DNA of 51,048 bases from an uncultured Bacteroidales bacterium. Its GTDB lineage: Bacteria > Bacteroidota > Bacteroidia > Bacteroidales > UBA932. Both the position numbers and the translations under genes were made by a program. Under the pieces are notes generated by a model, which was given only the letters and a program-made list of their open reading frames with translations, made no database searches and was not told the origin of the DNA. Below, one piece after another: positions 1-8,840 of this stretch (position 1 is its first letter; every line of letters starts with the position of its first letter). The stretch spans positions 1 through 51,048 of the forward strand of contig CALUTT010000002.1 of NCBI GenBank assembly GCA_944323775.1, written 5' to 3'.

Positions 1-701
1 ATCTCGTACATCTTCTCGGTAGGCTCGCCCACGGCAAGGCCTCCGATCGCATAGCCTTCGGCGCCGGTCTGGACGGCATGGTCCGCAGCCTCCCTGCGCA
101 GATCAGGGTACACGCAGCCCTGGACAATCGGGAAGAAAGTCTGGCTGTAGCCGTACAGAGGCTCAGTCTCGCGGAAGCGGGAGGCGAAGCGCTCGAGCCA
201 GGCCTTGGTCAGATCCAGGCTCTTCCTCGCATACGAATGGTCGGCGTCCCCGGGGCAGCATTCGTCAAGAGCCATCATGATGTCGGCTCCTATGACTCTC
301 TGCGTATCGACGTTGTTCTCCGGAGTGAAAATGTGGCGGGAACCGTCGATGTGGCTGCTGAAAGTGCAGCCCTCCGGAGTGAGCTTGCGTATCGGGGCAA
401 GCGAAAAGACCTGGAATCCACCGCTGTCGGTGAGTATCGGGCGGTCCCACGACTCGAACCTGTGCAGGCCTCCGGCTGCACGCAGTATCTCAAGCCCCGG
501 CCTCAGATAGAGATGATAGGTGTTGCCGAGTATAATCTCGGCACCGATGTCCTCCACGAGGTCCCGGTGGTAGACTCCCTTGACAGACCCGACCGTGCCG
601 ACGGGCATGAATATGGGCGTATGTATTTCGCCGTGGTCAGTATGGAGCACGCCGGTGCGTGCGTCGCTGCCCTGACATGTGGCGCCAACTGTAAATTTCA
701 T
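1..701 (-). CDS. tgt: Queuine/preQ1 tRNA-guanine transglycosylase (C-terminus beyond the window)
   Basis: Tgt exchanges guanine 34 of tRNAs with GUN anticodons for preQ1 (bacterial type) in queuosine synthesis, in the cytoplasm. The reading frame starts at the ATG at 701-699 (MKFTVGATCQG) and stays open to the window edge, giving about 233 of the usual ~375 residues. Family hallmarks read directly are DSGGFQVFSL at residues ~92-101, where D92 is the conserved base-binding/acid aspartate, FPIVQGC in the middle, and GGLAVGEP near the edge. The tRNA-linked nucleophilic Asp and the zinc cysteines would lie outside the window. A -7 promoter box ends only 4 bases before the ATG, so the mRNA may be leaderless. 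The gene is divergent from the nucleoside transporter at 768. Identity is secure. Confidence 0.95.
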   Translation of the reverse strand, partial: MKFTVGATCQGSDARTGVLHTDHGEIHTPIFMPVGTVGSVKGVYHRDLVEDIGAEIILGNTYHLYLRPGLEILRAAGGLHRFESWDRPILTDSGGFQVFSLAPIRKLTPEGCTFSSHIDGSRHIFTPENNVDTQRVIGADIMMALDECCPGDADHSYARKSLDLTKAWLERFASRFRETEPLYGYSQTFFPIVQGCVYPDLRREAADHAVQTGAEGYAIGGLAVGEPTEKMYE

Positions 702-705
702 GGCG

Positions 706-713
706 CAAAGATA
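706..713 (-). promoter_or_regulatory. -7 box of the tgt promoter
   Basis: The minus strand reads TATCTTTG, a perfect match to the Bacteroidota housekeeping -7 consensus TAnnTTTG. The box ends 4 bases before the tgt start codon, so transcription would begin at or next to the ATG. No TTTG at the usual 19-base distance is visible. Confidence 0.6.
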
Positions 714-733
714 GCAAATTCAAAACAGTTTTT

Positions 734-741
734 TATTTTTG
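734..741 (+). promoter_or_regulatory. -7 box for the nucleoside transporter gene
   Basis: TATTTTTG matches TAnnTTTG and lies 26 bases before the ATG at 768, giving a leader of roughly 20 bases. It is divergent from the tgt promoter in the same 66-base gap. Confidence 0.55.
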
Positions 742-767
742 CATGATCATAAAACTAAAGACCAACA

Positions 768-2063
768 ATGAAGAATAATACTTCCGCCATCAGCCTCAGG
801 CTGATAATAATGAACTTCCTGGAATTCGCGGTCTGGGGTGCATACCTCACGTCGATGGGAAGTTTCCTCGCCAAGTCCGATTTCGGTTCTCAGATATGGC
901 TTTTCTATGCGACCCAGGGCTTCGTTTCCATATTCATGCCGGCCCTGATGGGAATAGTGGCCGACAAGTGGATCCCCGCCCAGAAGGTGCTGTCACTGTG
1001 CCACGGGATATCCGGAGCGGCCATGCTCGCGGCCGGGCTGTACGCGATGGGTGCCGGTGAAGGAATAGGGTTCGGAGTCTTCTACACGCTCTATACGGTC
1101 AGCGTCGCATTCTTCATGCCCACCATCGCAATTGCGAACTCCGTCGCATACAACGCACTTGAAAAGAAAGGCAAGGACCCCGTCAAGGACTTCCCTCCCA
1201 TCAGGGTGTTCGGAACCGTGGGATTCATCTGCTCGATGCTGTTCGTAAACTTCATGACCGGCTCCGACGGTGTCCAGTTCCAGCACAGCTACAACCAGTT
1301 CATAGTTTCCGGAGCTCTCGGACTCGTGCTCTGCATTTACTCGCTCTCTCTTCCCAACTGTCCCTGCAAGCCCAAGAGTGCCGAACACCAGAGTTTTGCC
1401 GAATCCACAGGACTGAGTGCCTTCAGGCTTTTCAGGAATCCCCAGTTCGCGATATTCTTCATATTCTCGATGCTGCTCGGAGCGGCACTGCAGATTACGA
1501 ACGGATACGCCAACACGTTCATAACCTCATTCCAGGGTAATCCAGCCTATGCCGATGCGTGGGGCGCAAACAACGCGAACGCGCTGATTTCACTGAGCCA
1601 GATATCCGAAACACTCTGCATACTCCTCATCCCCATGTTCATGAGCAGGTTCGGCATCAAGAAAGTCATGCTTATCGCCATGTTCGCATGGGTGTTCCGC
1701 TTCGGTTTCTTCGGACTCGGCAACCCGGGCAGCGGAGTATGGCTCTTCGTGCTGAGCTGCATAGTCTACGGTGTCGCATTCGACTTCTTCAACATTTCCG
1801 GTTCACTGTACGTCAATGAAAATGTCGACAAGGGGATGCGGTCATCGGCCCAGGGGCTCTTCATGCTTATGACCAACGGTCTGGGGGCATCAATCGGCAC
1901 ATGGGCCGCGGGACTCGTCGTGAACCATTTTGTCTACAATGCCGAGACTCCTGACTGGAGCACTGCCTGGTACATTTTCGCAGCTTACGCGTTCGTAGTC
2001 GGAGTACTTTTCATGATCCTGTTCAAGGATCCCAAGAAACATCCCGCCAAGTCTGCAAGATAA
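768..2063 (+). CDS. Nucleoside/H+ symporter, NupG family of the major facilitator superfamily
   Basis: This 431-residue inner-membrane protein should import nucleosides with protons. About 12 hydrophobic segments run along its length. The N-terminal FLEFAVWGAYLTSMGSF and FMPALMGIVADKW (residues ~65-77), and DFPPIRVFGTVGFI in the middle, match the pattern I know from E. coli NupG/XapB, including the FMPAL-GIVADKW loop between helices 2 and 3. Length agrees with NupG (418). It stands alone between divergent tgt and a convergent pot operon, so substrate preference cannot be read from context. The purine nucleoside phosphorylase at 25.6 kb would use imported nucleosides. It ends before a strong bidirectional terminator. 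Confidence 0.9.
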   Translation: MKNNTSAISLRLIIMNFLEFAVWGAYLTSMGSFLAKSDFGSQIWLFYATQGFVSIFMPALMGIVADKWIPAQKVLSLCHGISGAAMLAAGLYAMGAGEGIGFGVFYTLYTVSVAFFMPTIAIANSVAYNALEKKGKDPVKDFPPIRVFGTVGFICSMLFVNFMTGSDGVQFQHSYNQFIVSGALGLVLCIYSLSLPNCPCKPKSAEHQSFAESTGLSAFRLFRNPQFAIFFIFSMLLGAALQITNGYANTFITSFQGNPAYADAWGANNANALISLSQISETLCILLIPMFMSRFGIKKVMLIAMFAWVFRFGFFGLGNPGSGVWLFVLSCIVYGVAFDFFNISGSLYVNENVDKGMRSSAQGLFMLMTNGLGASIGTWAAGLVVNHFVYNAETPDWSTAWYIFAAYAFVVGVLFMILFKDPKKHPAKSAR

Positions 2064-2094
2064 CTGACCGGGCGGCCCGATACTCCATAAAGAA

Positions 2095-2142
2095 AAAGAC
2101 CGGAGGCGCTGTTCCCTGCAACGGAACCTGCCTCCGGTCTTT
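2095..2142. terminator. Bidirectional intrinsic terminator between convergent genes
   Basis: A perfect 13-bp inverted repeat (AAAGACCGGAGGC at 2095-2107, complement at 2130-2142) carries a nested 5-bp stem in its loop (GTTCC 2111-2115, GGAAC 2123-2127). Outer A and T runs on the arms suit both strands, so it can end the transporter mRNA (+) and the pot operon (-). Confidence 0.85.
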
Positions 2143-2165
2143 GCTTATTCGCGGAAATTCCTGCG

Positions 2166-3467
2166 TCAGGCTCTGGACCTTGCACGGGAATGTCTCTTCT
2201 TCTTGTTCTTTCCGGCAAACACGAGCACGACAACGGCTATCACGACTATGGCCGCAATGATGAGCCAGGTAAAGCCGTTGGCATTGTCGCCCTTGACCCT
2301 GGACCACATTGCCAGGAGTTCCTCGGTACCGCAGTCGTGCATCATGCCGCAGTGCGCCATGATGGAGGCGTCAGGATACATGATGGGGTTCAGACATGCG
2401 CTCTTGCCATTCTCTCCAAAGAAATAGCTGGCATCCAGAGGCTTAAAGGCAGTGCTGTCAGACATTGCTGAGAGTATCTCGTCTCCGCCGATCGCACTCA
2501 CGTACCCGATGGCATCCATGTTGCGCAGGGCGTTCTCCGGCTTGCACATGAAATCTATGAAATAGCGTGCTGCCTTCACGTTCTTGGCATACTTCGGGAT
2601 AACCCAGGCATCAAACCACATGGTGCTTCCGTCCTCCGGGATGGCATAGTCGAGGGATACGCCAACGGCCGCAGCCTCTTCCATGGCCCACTGTGCGTCG
2701 CCGCTCCAGGTAAGGTTCAGCAGCGCCTTTTCCTTTGTCATCATCTCCTTGCCGAAATCTGCCTCCCAGCCTGCGATGTTGCCCTTCATCTCGTTCAGGT
2801 ATGCCTCGACCCTGGCGATGGACTCGGGAGAGACGTCATACGAGAGCTCCTCTATCGTGGTTTCTCCTTTGTCGATTCTGTCACGGTTGAGCGCAATGTT
2901 GAAAGACGTGTACACGTCGCGGAAGGCCTCCTTCATCAACACTTTCCCCTCGTATTTGGGATCCTTGAGCACATCCCAGGTCTTTACCTCGTCAGGAGTG
3001 ACGTACTTGGTGTTGTACATTATCCCGACTGTCCCCCACATGTACGGAACAGCATACTCATTGGCATCCTTTCCGTTCCCGTCAACCTGTGAAAGGAAAT
3101 CGACCATGAAAGGAGCGACATTGACCGTATAGTCGGGAGTCTGGCCGAAGTCTCTGTCAATGGGCAGAAGCAGGTCGGCACGCAGCATGCGTTCGATAAT
3201 GTAGTCGGAAGGACATACTACGTCGAAATCCTCGTGTCCCTTCTCGATCTTCGAAAGCATCACCTCGTTGATGTCAAAAAGCTGGTAGATGATCTCGACA
3301 GGCTCTCCGGTCTGTTCTTCATACCACTGCTCGAACTCGGTGATGAGATCCTCGTCGATGTAATCGGCCCAGTTGTAGATCTTGAGCTGATGCTCCCTGT
3401 CTGCAGCGGACATGGAAACGGAAGCCGCCGCGAGGAGGCAAATCATTGAAAGTAGTAACTTTTTCAT
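2166..3467 (-). CDS. potD: Spermidine/putrescine-binding protein with a C-terminal membrane anchor
   Basis: This is the extracytoplasmic binding protein of a polyamine ABC importer. It has a signal peptide (MKKLLLSMICLLAAASVSMSA), then the PotD fold beginning at IYNWADYI, with SDYII, the WSGDAQWA segment and MWFDAWVIP, which correspond to the polyamine-contacting Trp/Asp positions known in E. coli PotD. At 433 residues it is about 85 longer than E. coli PotD (348). The extra C-terminus contains a cysteine-containing stretch, then one strongly hydrophobic helix (FTWLIIAAIVVIAVVVLVFA, ~400-420) and a basic tail (KNKKKRHSRARSRA), which should place it as an integral anchor in the inner membrane with the tail in the cytoplasm. 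It is the last gene of the operon, 5 bases after potC. Confidence 0.9.
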   Translation of the reverse strand: MKKLLLSMICLLAAASVSMSAADREHQLKIYNWADYIDEDLITEFEQWYEEQTGEPVEIIYQLFDINEVMLSKIEKGHEDFDVVCPSDYIIERMLRADLLLPIDRDFGQTPDYTVNVAPFMVDFLSQVDGNGKDANEYAVPYMWGTVGIMYNTKYVTPDEVKTWDVLKDPKYEGKVLMKEAFRDVYTSFNIALNRDRIDKGETTIEELSYDVSPESIARVEAYLNEMKGNIAGWEADFGKEMMTKEKALLNLTWSGDAQWAMEEAAAVGVSLDYAIPEDGSTMWFDAWVIPKYAKNVKAARYFIDFMCKPENALRNMDAIGYVSAIGGDEILSAMSDSTAFKPLDASYFFGENGKSACLNPIMYPDASIMAHCGMMHDCGTEELLAMWSRVKGDNANGFTWLIIAAIVVIAVVVLVFAGKNKKKRHSRARSRA

Positions 3468-3472
3468 TTGGT

Positions 3473-4273
3473 TTATCTGTTGTTGTTCTTTGATCTTGCG
3501 GATCTGATGTTGATAATTGTCAGCAGTGCCAGCACTGCCAGGAAAATCAGAGTCATGAGAGGACGCAGCTCGGGAGTCAGACCGCCCTTGCGTGCATCGG
3601 CATAAATGTAGGTAGACAACGTTTCAAGCCCTCCGTTGCCTTTGGTGAACAGGGTCACGGCGAAGTCATCGATAGACAGGGTGAAAGCGAGTATGAAGCC
3701 GGACAGCATCGAGGAGCGTATCTGGGGAATGATCACTTTCCAGAGAGCCTGCGAAGGAGTGGCCCCAAGGTCAAGCGCAGCCTCATAGATGTTCGGATTC
3801 ATGCTTCTGAGTCTTGGCATCACCGTAAGCACGACATATGGCGTACAGAATGATATGTGTGCCAGCAGGACGGTGGCGTATCCCTGGGTGACTCCTACCG
3901 CCACGAACAGGATGAACAGGGAAATACCTGTAATGATGTCCGGGTTCAGCATCGGTATGTCATTCAGGAAAGTGATGGCCCTGCGGCCCTTGCCTCGCCT
4001 CATGTTGTGAATGCCGACAGCGGCTACAGTCCCGAGGACAGTGGAGCAGGCAGCGGACAGAAGCCCTATTGAAACGGTGTTCTCAATAGCCCTGACCATC
4101 GAATTTCCAAGGCCTCCGGTGAACAGGCTTTCATACAGCTTGGTTGAGAATCCTGTCCAGTTCCCGAGCACCTTGGCTTCGGTGAACGAAAACACTGCAA
4201 TGATCAGGATAGGGGCATAGAGTATCACGAGCAAGACCACGAGATACCCTCTTGCAATGAGTTTCTTGATCAT
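3473..4273 (-). CDS. potC: Polyamine ABC transporter permease PotC
   Basis: One of the two inner-membrane permease subunits of the spermidine/putrescine importer. It has 266 residues and six predicted membrane helices. The cytoplasmic EAA loop that docks on the ATPase reads EAALDLGATPSQALWKV (residues ~155-171), and the N-terminal LARGY/LYAPILIIAVFSF region is typical of PotC. The ATG overlaps the potB stop by four bases (ATGA), showing translational coupling, and potD follows after 5 bases. Length matches E. coli PotC (264). Confidence 0.93.
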   Translation of the reverse strand: MIKKLIARGYLVVLLVILYAPILIIAVFSFTEAKVLGNWTGFSTKLYESLFTGGLGNSMVRAIENTVSIGLLSAACSTVLGTVAAVGIHNMRRGKGRRAITFLNDIPMLNPDIITGISLFILFVAVGVTQGYATVLLAHISFCTPYVVLTVMPRLRSMNPNIYEAALDLGATPSQALWKVIIPQIRSSMLSGFILAFTLSIDDFAVTLFTKGNGGLETLSTYIYADARKGGLTPELRPLMTLIFLAVLALLTIINIRSARSKNNNR

Positions 4274-5052
4274 ATCAGACCTCCTTTCTCGCTCTCGCGG
4301 GTATTTCCTTCGTCACCGACAAGTGACGTCAGGCCTATAATCACAAGCATGATAAGTGCGAGTGCCGAACCGTAGTTCCAGAAACCGTTGTTGATGTTCT
4401 CCTGGATAGTCGTTCCGAAAAGCTTGACTTTGTTCAGAGTAAGCAGCTCAGCAATGGCGAAGGTCGAGATTGTCGGCATGAACACCATCAGAACGCCGCT
4501 CCATACTCCGGGCATGGAAAGAGGCAGCGTCACCTTGAGGAAAACCTGCGAGGGCGTGGCCCCGAGATCCTGGGCGGCCTCAATATATGAACTGTCCATC
4601 TTCTCGAGCGAGTTGTAGATAGGATATATCATGAACGGAAGGAAGTTGTACACCATGCCGAAGGTCAGCGCACCCTCGCCGAGAGGCAGCCTCAGGAAGT
4701 CAAACAGCGCCACCGTCGCAAGCGTGCGGATCAGCATGTTTATCCACATGGGCAGGATAAACAGCATCACAGTTATCTTCGAACGGTTGAAATCCGACTT
4801 GCTGAGTATCCAGGCGGCAGGATACGCGATGACAAGACACAGCAGCGTGGTGACAATCGCGACCTGGATCGAGTACAGGAACGTGTTCAGATCCTGGGGA
4901 GTGCTGAAGAAACGTGCGAAGTTTCCCAGAGTGAACGCCCCGGTCTGGGCATCGCGGAAGGCATACACCGCTATCATCAGCAGCGGCAGGGCCACGAACA
5001 GTATCAGGAAAACCAGATACGGATAGGCCCATGTTGATCTCTTGACCCTCAT
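4270..5052 (-). CDS. potB: Polyamine ABC transporter permease PotB
   Basis: Partner permease of PotC in the polyamine importer; 260 residues with six predicted helices. The first helix is YLVFLILFVALPLLMIAVYAF, and the EAA loop reads EAAQDLGATPSQVFLKVTLP. It starts 1 base after the potA stop and its own stop overlaps the potC start, so potA-potB-potC-potD is read as one mRNA. The C-terminal end (GDEGNTRESEKGGLI) is hydrophilic and somewhat longer than the last helix requires. Confidence 0.93.
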   Translation of the reverse strand: MRVKRSTWAYPYLVFLILFVALPLLMIAVYAFRDAQTGAFTLGNFARFFSTPQDLNTFLYSIQVAIVTTLLCLVIAYPAAWILSKSDFNRSKITVMLFILPMWINMLIRTLATVALFDFLRLPLGEGALTFGMVYNFLPFMIYPIYNSLEKMDSSYIEAAQDLGATPSQVFLKVTLPLSMPGVWSGVLMVFMPTISTFAIAELLTLNKVKLFGTTIQENINNGFWNYGSALALIMLVIIGLTSLVGDEGNTRESEKGGLI

Positions 5053-5053
5053 T

Positions 5054-6430
5054 TCACGCCTTCAGTCTGATGTTTTCCGATGCAAAGTTGACACCGACAA
5101 GATCACCCTTGTCCCACACATCGTCCGTATCCACCCATATATGGTCTCCACCGTCGGTAAGCACAGTAAGATGATAGTGGTTCCCCTTGTAAAGAAGGAA
5201 ATGGACTTCTCCGGAGAGCATGCCGTCTTCCTGATGGTCAACGAGTTCCACCTTGTCGAAGTCTACCTCGGCCGTCACCTTGTCGGCAGGCTTGAACTCC
5301 GAGGCCGCAGGGCACTCGAACTCCATGCCGAGCATCCTGACATGTCCGGAATCCACCACCTCCGCCTCGAAGCTGTTGCATGTCCGTTCCTTGCGCATTA
5401 CCTGGATGTCTCCAGGCCTTATGAGCAGGCCGACAGTCGACCCGGGAGCAAAGGCATTGTAGTCCTGGATCATCAGCTCGTAGCCGTTGTCCGTGTCAAC
5501 GAACATCTCATAATGGACACCCTTGAAGGTGCAGGATTTCACAGTAGCGCTGAACTGTGCGCCTTCGGTCCGGTTCATAATGTATATGTCCTCGGGACGC
5601 AGAACGACATCAACAGGCACGTCACATCCGAAACCTTCGTCAACGCATTCGAAGGTATGTCCGATGAATTCAACCTTGCGGTCTTCTATCATCCTTCCGT
5701 TGAGGATATTGGACTCTCCGATGAAATCTGCCACGAACGAGTTCTGCGGCTCGTTGTAGATATCGGTAGGCGTACCTACCTGGAGTATCTTGCCTTCGTT
5801 CATCACGACTATGGTGTCGGACAGGGTCAGAGCCTCCTCCTGGTCGTGGGTGACGTAGATGAAGGTGATTCCGAGCTGACGGTGCATCTCCTTGAGCTCG
5901 ATCTGCATGTCCTTGCGCATCTTGAGGTCAAGTGCCGCGAGCGGCTCGTCAAGCAGGAGCACCTTGGGCTGGTTCACGATTGCCCTGGCGATCGCGACCC
6001 TCTGCTGCTGCCCTCCGGAAAGGCTTTCGACATCCCTGTCCTCATAGTCCGTCATGCTGACCATCTTCAGGACCTTGCGGACCTTCTTGTCAATTTCGTC
6101 CGTGGGAACCCTGCGAAGTTTCAGTCCGAAGGCTATGTTGTCATAGACGTCAAGGTGAGGGAAGAGCGCATAGCGCTGGAAAACCGTATTGAATGGACGC
6201 TTGTGAGGAGGCACGTCGGCAATGTCGCGGCCGTCCAAAAGTATCCTGCCCCCGTCAGGCGAGAGAAACCCGGCGATGAGCCTCAGGGTTGTCGTCTTGC
6301 CACAGCCCGACGGGCCGAGCAGAGTCACGAACTCCCCCGCCCTGATGTCCAGGCTGATGTCATCCAGCACCGGCTTGCCGTCATAGGACTTGCTCAGGTG
6401 CTGCAGTGAGATAACTATGTCTTTGTTCAT
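5054..6430 (-). CDS. potA: Polyamine ABC transporter ATPase PotA
   Basis: ATP-hydrolysing subunit that powers the importer at the cytoplasmic face. I place the start at 6430 ([16 protein letters not shown]). It has an AGGAAG ribosome-binding site a few bases upstream, while the longer frame to 6475 would run into the upstream barrel gene. Walker A is GPSGCGKTT (~39-47), the signature is [14 protein letters not shown], Walker B is [12 protein letters not shown], and the switch histidine sits in THDQEEAL. At 458 residues it is ~80 longer than E. coli PotA; the C-terminal half holds what look like two consecutive TOBE-like beta modules rather than one. Confidence 0.94.
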   Translation of the reverse strand: MNKDIVISLQHLSKSYDGKPVLDDISLDIRAGEFVTLLGPSGCGKTTTLRLIAGFLSPDGGRILLDGRDIADVPPHKRPFNTVFQRYALFPHLDVYDNIAFGLKLRRVPTDEIDKKVRKVLKMVSMTDYEDRDVESLSGGQQQRVAIARAIVNQPKVLLLDEPLAALDLKMRKDMQIELKEMHRQLGITFIYVTHDQEEALTLSDTIVVMNEGKILQVGTPTDIYNEPQNSFVADFIGESNILNGRMIEDRKVEFIGHTFECVDEGFGCDVPVDVVLRPEDIYIMNRTEGAQFSATVKSCTFKGVHYEMFVDTDNGYELMIQDYNAFAPGSTVGLLIRPGDIQVMRKERTCNSFEAEVVDSGHVRMLGMEFECPAASEFKPADKVTAEVDFDKVELVDHQEDGMLSGEVHFLLYKGNHYHLTVLTDGGDHIWVDTDDVWDKGDLVGVNFASENIRLKA

Positions 6431-6440
6431 CGCTTCCTGG

Positions 6441-7442
6441 CTAAAACAGGCCGAAAACAAGATTGTACCGCACACCGAGACTCAGTGTGACAGCGTTCAG
6501 AATCGAATTGTATGCTGCGTAGGCATGCAGCCTGAGCGCGTCGGAATCATGCAGAGGATAGTACTCGAACACTGTTCCGGCCGTCCAGCTGTCGTCGACA
6601 AGGCTCTTGTCGTCAGAATATGCATACCAGCCGCGCAGAGCGACATCGAACTTGTCGGAGGGGGCATATGTGAACTTTCCCTGAACGGTGGCACCGTTCA
6701 CAAGTCTCCAGTTCATTTCGTCAAAGCCGCAGGTGTTGTTCATGTCAAGCGTCAGGTCAAGCCCGTCGCCGAGTTCGAAATTCATTCCTATGGCCACAAG
6801 CAGGTCGAAATCCATCCGTTCGTACTCGAGGGCGCTCGCACTGGCGATTATGGAATACCAGTCATACTCGCCTCTCCACTGGAAAGAATATGTCCAGAGA
6901 TTGCTGATGAAAGGATGTGCCCCATACGGAGAAGTGGTCATCTGGAGCGAGAGTTCCGTATTTTCGGACGGAGATGTCCACGCGACGGATCCTCCCCACT
7001 GATAACATGCAAGTCCCGAAGCGAGCGGAGACGAGAAATCCGTGTACAGATCCCAGTCCCAGTCTTCGTACTCGAATCCGCCTGTGGAAATCAGGTCCTT
7101 TCCAAGGGAAATTGTCCAGTTGCCGAAAGAAATGTCGGCGAGGAAGTAATCCAGCCAGTTCGTAGTGTCCGAGCGGCCGAGGTCCAGATAGGGCCAGCCA
7201 TAGTTTCCACCGCTCTGGAGCCAGTGATTGGCTATAGTCCAGGAAAAATGTTCCGAAAGGGAACCTTCAAAAAGAGAATAAATAGAAGAATTGCCGTGGC
7301 TGAAACCCATACCGATTGTTGGGTTGAGGTCCAGGCGTGGGATGAGAGTCACCTCGGCATACCTACCGGGGTCGTCAGCCTCTTGCGAGTGCGCAAGCAA
7401 GCCCAGCAGCAGAGCTGCGATCGAAAAAAGCAGTTTCTTCAT
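6441..7442 (-). CDS. Outer-membrane beta-barrel protein, first gene of the pot operon
   Basis: I recognise no named family. The 333-residue product has a signal peptide ([20 protein letters not shown]) and then alternating aromatic/polar strands throughout, many ending in Trp or Tyr, finishing with YNLVFGLF whose terminal Phe suits recognition by the Bam machinery. It is therefore very likely an outer-membrane barrel of about 14-16 strands. It lies 10 bases upstream of potA in the same direction and behind the only promoter seen for the group. By inference it may be a porin that lets polyamines cross the outer membrane. A merely co-regulated structural barrel is the alternative. Confidence 0.75.
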   Translation of the reverse strand: MKKLLFSIAALLLGLLAHSQEADDPGRYAEVTLIPRLDLNPTIGMGFSHGNSSIYSLFEGSLSEHFSWTIANHWLQSGGNYGWPYLDLGRSDTTNWLDYFLADISFGNWTISLGKDLISTGGFEYEDWDWDLYTDFSSPLASGLACYQWGGSVAWTSPSENTELSLQMTTSPYGAHPFISNLWTYSFQWRGEYDWYSIIASASALEYERMDFDLLVAIGMNFELGDGLDLTLDMNNTCGFDEMNWRLVNGATVQGKFTYAPSDKFDVALRGWYAYSDDKSLVDDSWTAGTVFEYYPLHDSDALRLHAYAAYNSILNAVTLSLGVRYNLVFGLF

Positions 7443-7486
7443 TTTTCGCTACCATAAAAAAGAATTTGGTTGAACTTTTCGGGGGG

Positions 7487-7494
7487 CAAAGATA
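7487..7494 (-). promoter_or_regulatory. -7 box of the pot operon promoter
   Basis: The minus strand reads TATCTTTG, a perfect TAnnTTTG, 44 bases before the start codon of the barrel gene. No TTTG is seen at 19 bases upstream. Confidence 0.6.
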
Positions 7495-7538
7495 GAAATT
7501 AATTGTTCAATTTTTTAATTTATTTGAAAAAGTGTGTT

Positions 7539-7546
7539 TAAATTTG
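7539..7546 (+). promoter_or_regulatory. -7 box of the malY/patB-like gene
   Basis: TAAATTTG fits TAnnTTTG and lies 46 bases before the ATG at 7593. It is divergent from the pot promoter; the 40 bases between them are very AT-rich. Confidence 0.5.
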
Positions 7547-7592
7547 TCGGGTAGCATCTTCACCTGCCCATAACATACTGAAAAATAATACG

Positions 7593-8786
7593 ATGTACAA
7601 TTTCGACGAGATAATAGACAGAAGAGGTACCAGATGTGACAAGGTTGATTCGCTCAAAGAGACGTTCGGCCGCGCAGATCTGATACCCATGTGGGTCGCT
7701 GACATGGATTTCCGCACTCCGGATTTCATTATTGACGCTCTCCGGAAGAGGCTCGACCACCCGATTCTCGGCTATCCCCTGACGGGCGACGACTATTTCC
7801 GGATAGTATCCGACTGGGTGCAGGCACTTCACGGCTGGAGGGTCGACCCTTCAGAGTTCCGGTTCATCCCCGGCATAGTCAAAGGCCTGATACTTGCCGA
7901 GCACTGCCTTCTGGACAAGGGAGACAAAGTCATAATACAGCCGCCCGTTTACCATCCTTTCAGAAACAACACTCTTGCTGCCGGATTCGAAGTAGTGGAA
8001 AACCCCCTGGCACCGGTCTACGGCCCCGACGGATTCCTCGAAGGATACAGGATGGACCTTGACGGGCTCGAGAAAACCATCGATGACAGGACCAGGATCC
8101 TGATTCTGAGCAATCCACACAATCCGGCCGGAATATGTTTCCGCAAAGACGAGCTCCAGCGCCTCGCTTCGATATGCCGCAACAGGGGCGTCACGGTCCT
8201 TTCCGACGAGATCCATTCCGAAATGGTGCTTTTCGGCAACGAATTCCACCCGTTTGCCTCCGTAAGCGAAGATGCCGCGCAATGCAGCATCAGTTTTCTC
8301 GCTCCGTCAAAGACTTTCAACATAGCCGGAGTGGTCAGTTCATACTGTATAGTTACGAACCCGGAACTGAAGGAAAAGTTCTTCGGCTACATTGAGTCGG
8401 CTGAAATAGACTGTCCACCAATCTTCTCCGCTCTTGCCGCCCGCGCGGCATACACCCCTGAAGGCATGAAATGGAGGGAAGAGATGCTGCGCTATGTGGA
8501 AGGCAACATACTTTTCGTCGAAGAGTGGCTCAAGTCAGAGATCCCTGACATTCATCCTGTCAGGCCGCAGGCATCCTTTCTGATCTGGCTGGACTGCCGC
8601 AGGCTGGAACTGTCTCAGAAACAGCTAGTGGACCTGTTCGTGAACAAGGCCAGACTTGCTCTGAACGACGGCACCATGTTCGGCAGCCAGGGGACCGGAT
8701 ACATGCGCATGAACGTAGGCTGTCCGCGCAGCGTGATAGGCTCCGCACTGGAAAATTTAAAAAAAGCTGTACAAACCTTAAAATAA
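7593..8786 (+). CDS. MalY/PatB-type PLP-dependent C-S lyase or aminotransferase
   Basis: A 397-residue fold-type I PLP enzyme of the MalY/PatB group, which as a family cleaves cystathionine or related C-S bonds (beta-lyase) and in E. coli also represses the maltose system. Family markers are LIPMWVADMDF near residue 33, QPPVYHPF with the PLP-stacking Tyr, NPHNPAG, SDEIHSEM, and the PLP lysine K240 in LAPSKTFNIAG. Length fits PatB (~390). It is monocistronic, followed by the tRNA-Phe promoter. The family is certain; the true substrate (cystathionine, cysteine or other) cannot be read here. Confidence 0.88.
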   Translation: MYNFDEIIDRRGTRCDKVDSLKETFGRADLIPMWVADMDFRTPDFIIDALRKRLDHPILGYPLTGDDYFRIVSDWVQALHGWRVDPSEFRFIPGIVKGLILAEHCLLDKGDKVIIQPPVYHPFRNNTLAAGFEVVENPLAPVYGPDGFLEGYRMDLDGLEKTIDDRTRILILSNPHNPAGICFRKDELQRLASICRNRGVTVLSDEIHSEMVLFGNEFHPFASVSEDAAQCSISFLAPSKTFNIAGVVSSYCIVTNPELKEKFFGYIESAEIDCPPIFSALAARAAYTPEGMKWREEMLRYVEGNILFVEEWLKSEIPDIHPVRPQASFLIWLDCRRLELSQKQLVDLFVNKARLALNDGTMFGSQGTGYMRMNVGCPRSVIGSALENLKKAVQTLK

Positions 8787-8788
8787 AA

Positions 8789-8819
8789 TTTGGCGATTAA
8801 GTTTTTTTGACTACCTTTG
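8789..8819 (+). promoter_or_regulatory. Full-consensus promoter of tRNA-Phe
   Basis: TTTG (8789-8792), a 19-base spacer and TACCTTTG (8812-8819) form a complete Bacteroides-type promoter, about 21 bases before the mature tRNA 5' end. The -33 box begins just past the stop codon of the preceding gene. Confidence 0.85.
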
Positions 8820-8840
8820 CAATCCCGTTAAGGGATCAAC

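Noticed and set aside
5042-6409. 455-codon plus-strand frame opposite potA
   Set aside because: It is an exact shadow of potA, with no family features; potA motifs are complete on the minus strand.
6431-6475. Upstream start for potA
   Set aside because: It would overlap the barrel gene by 35 bases and adds a Cys-rich segment before the conserved N-terminus; the 6430 start has AGGAAG upstream.
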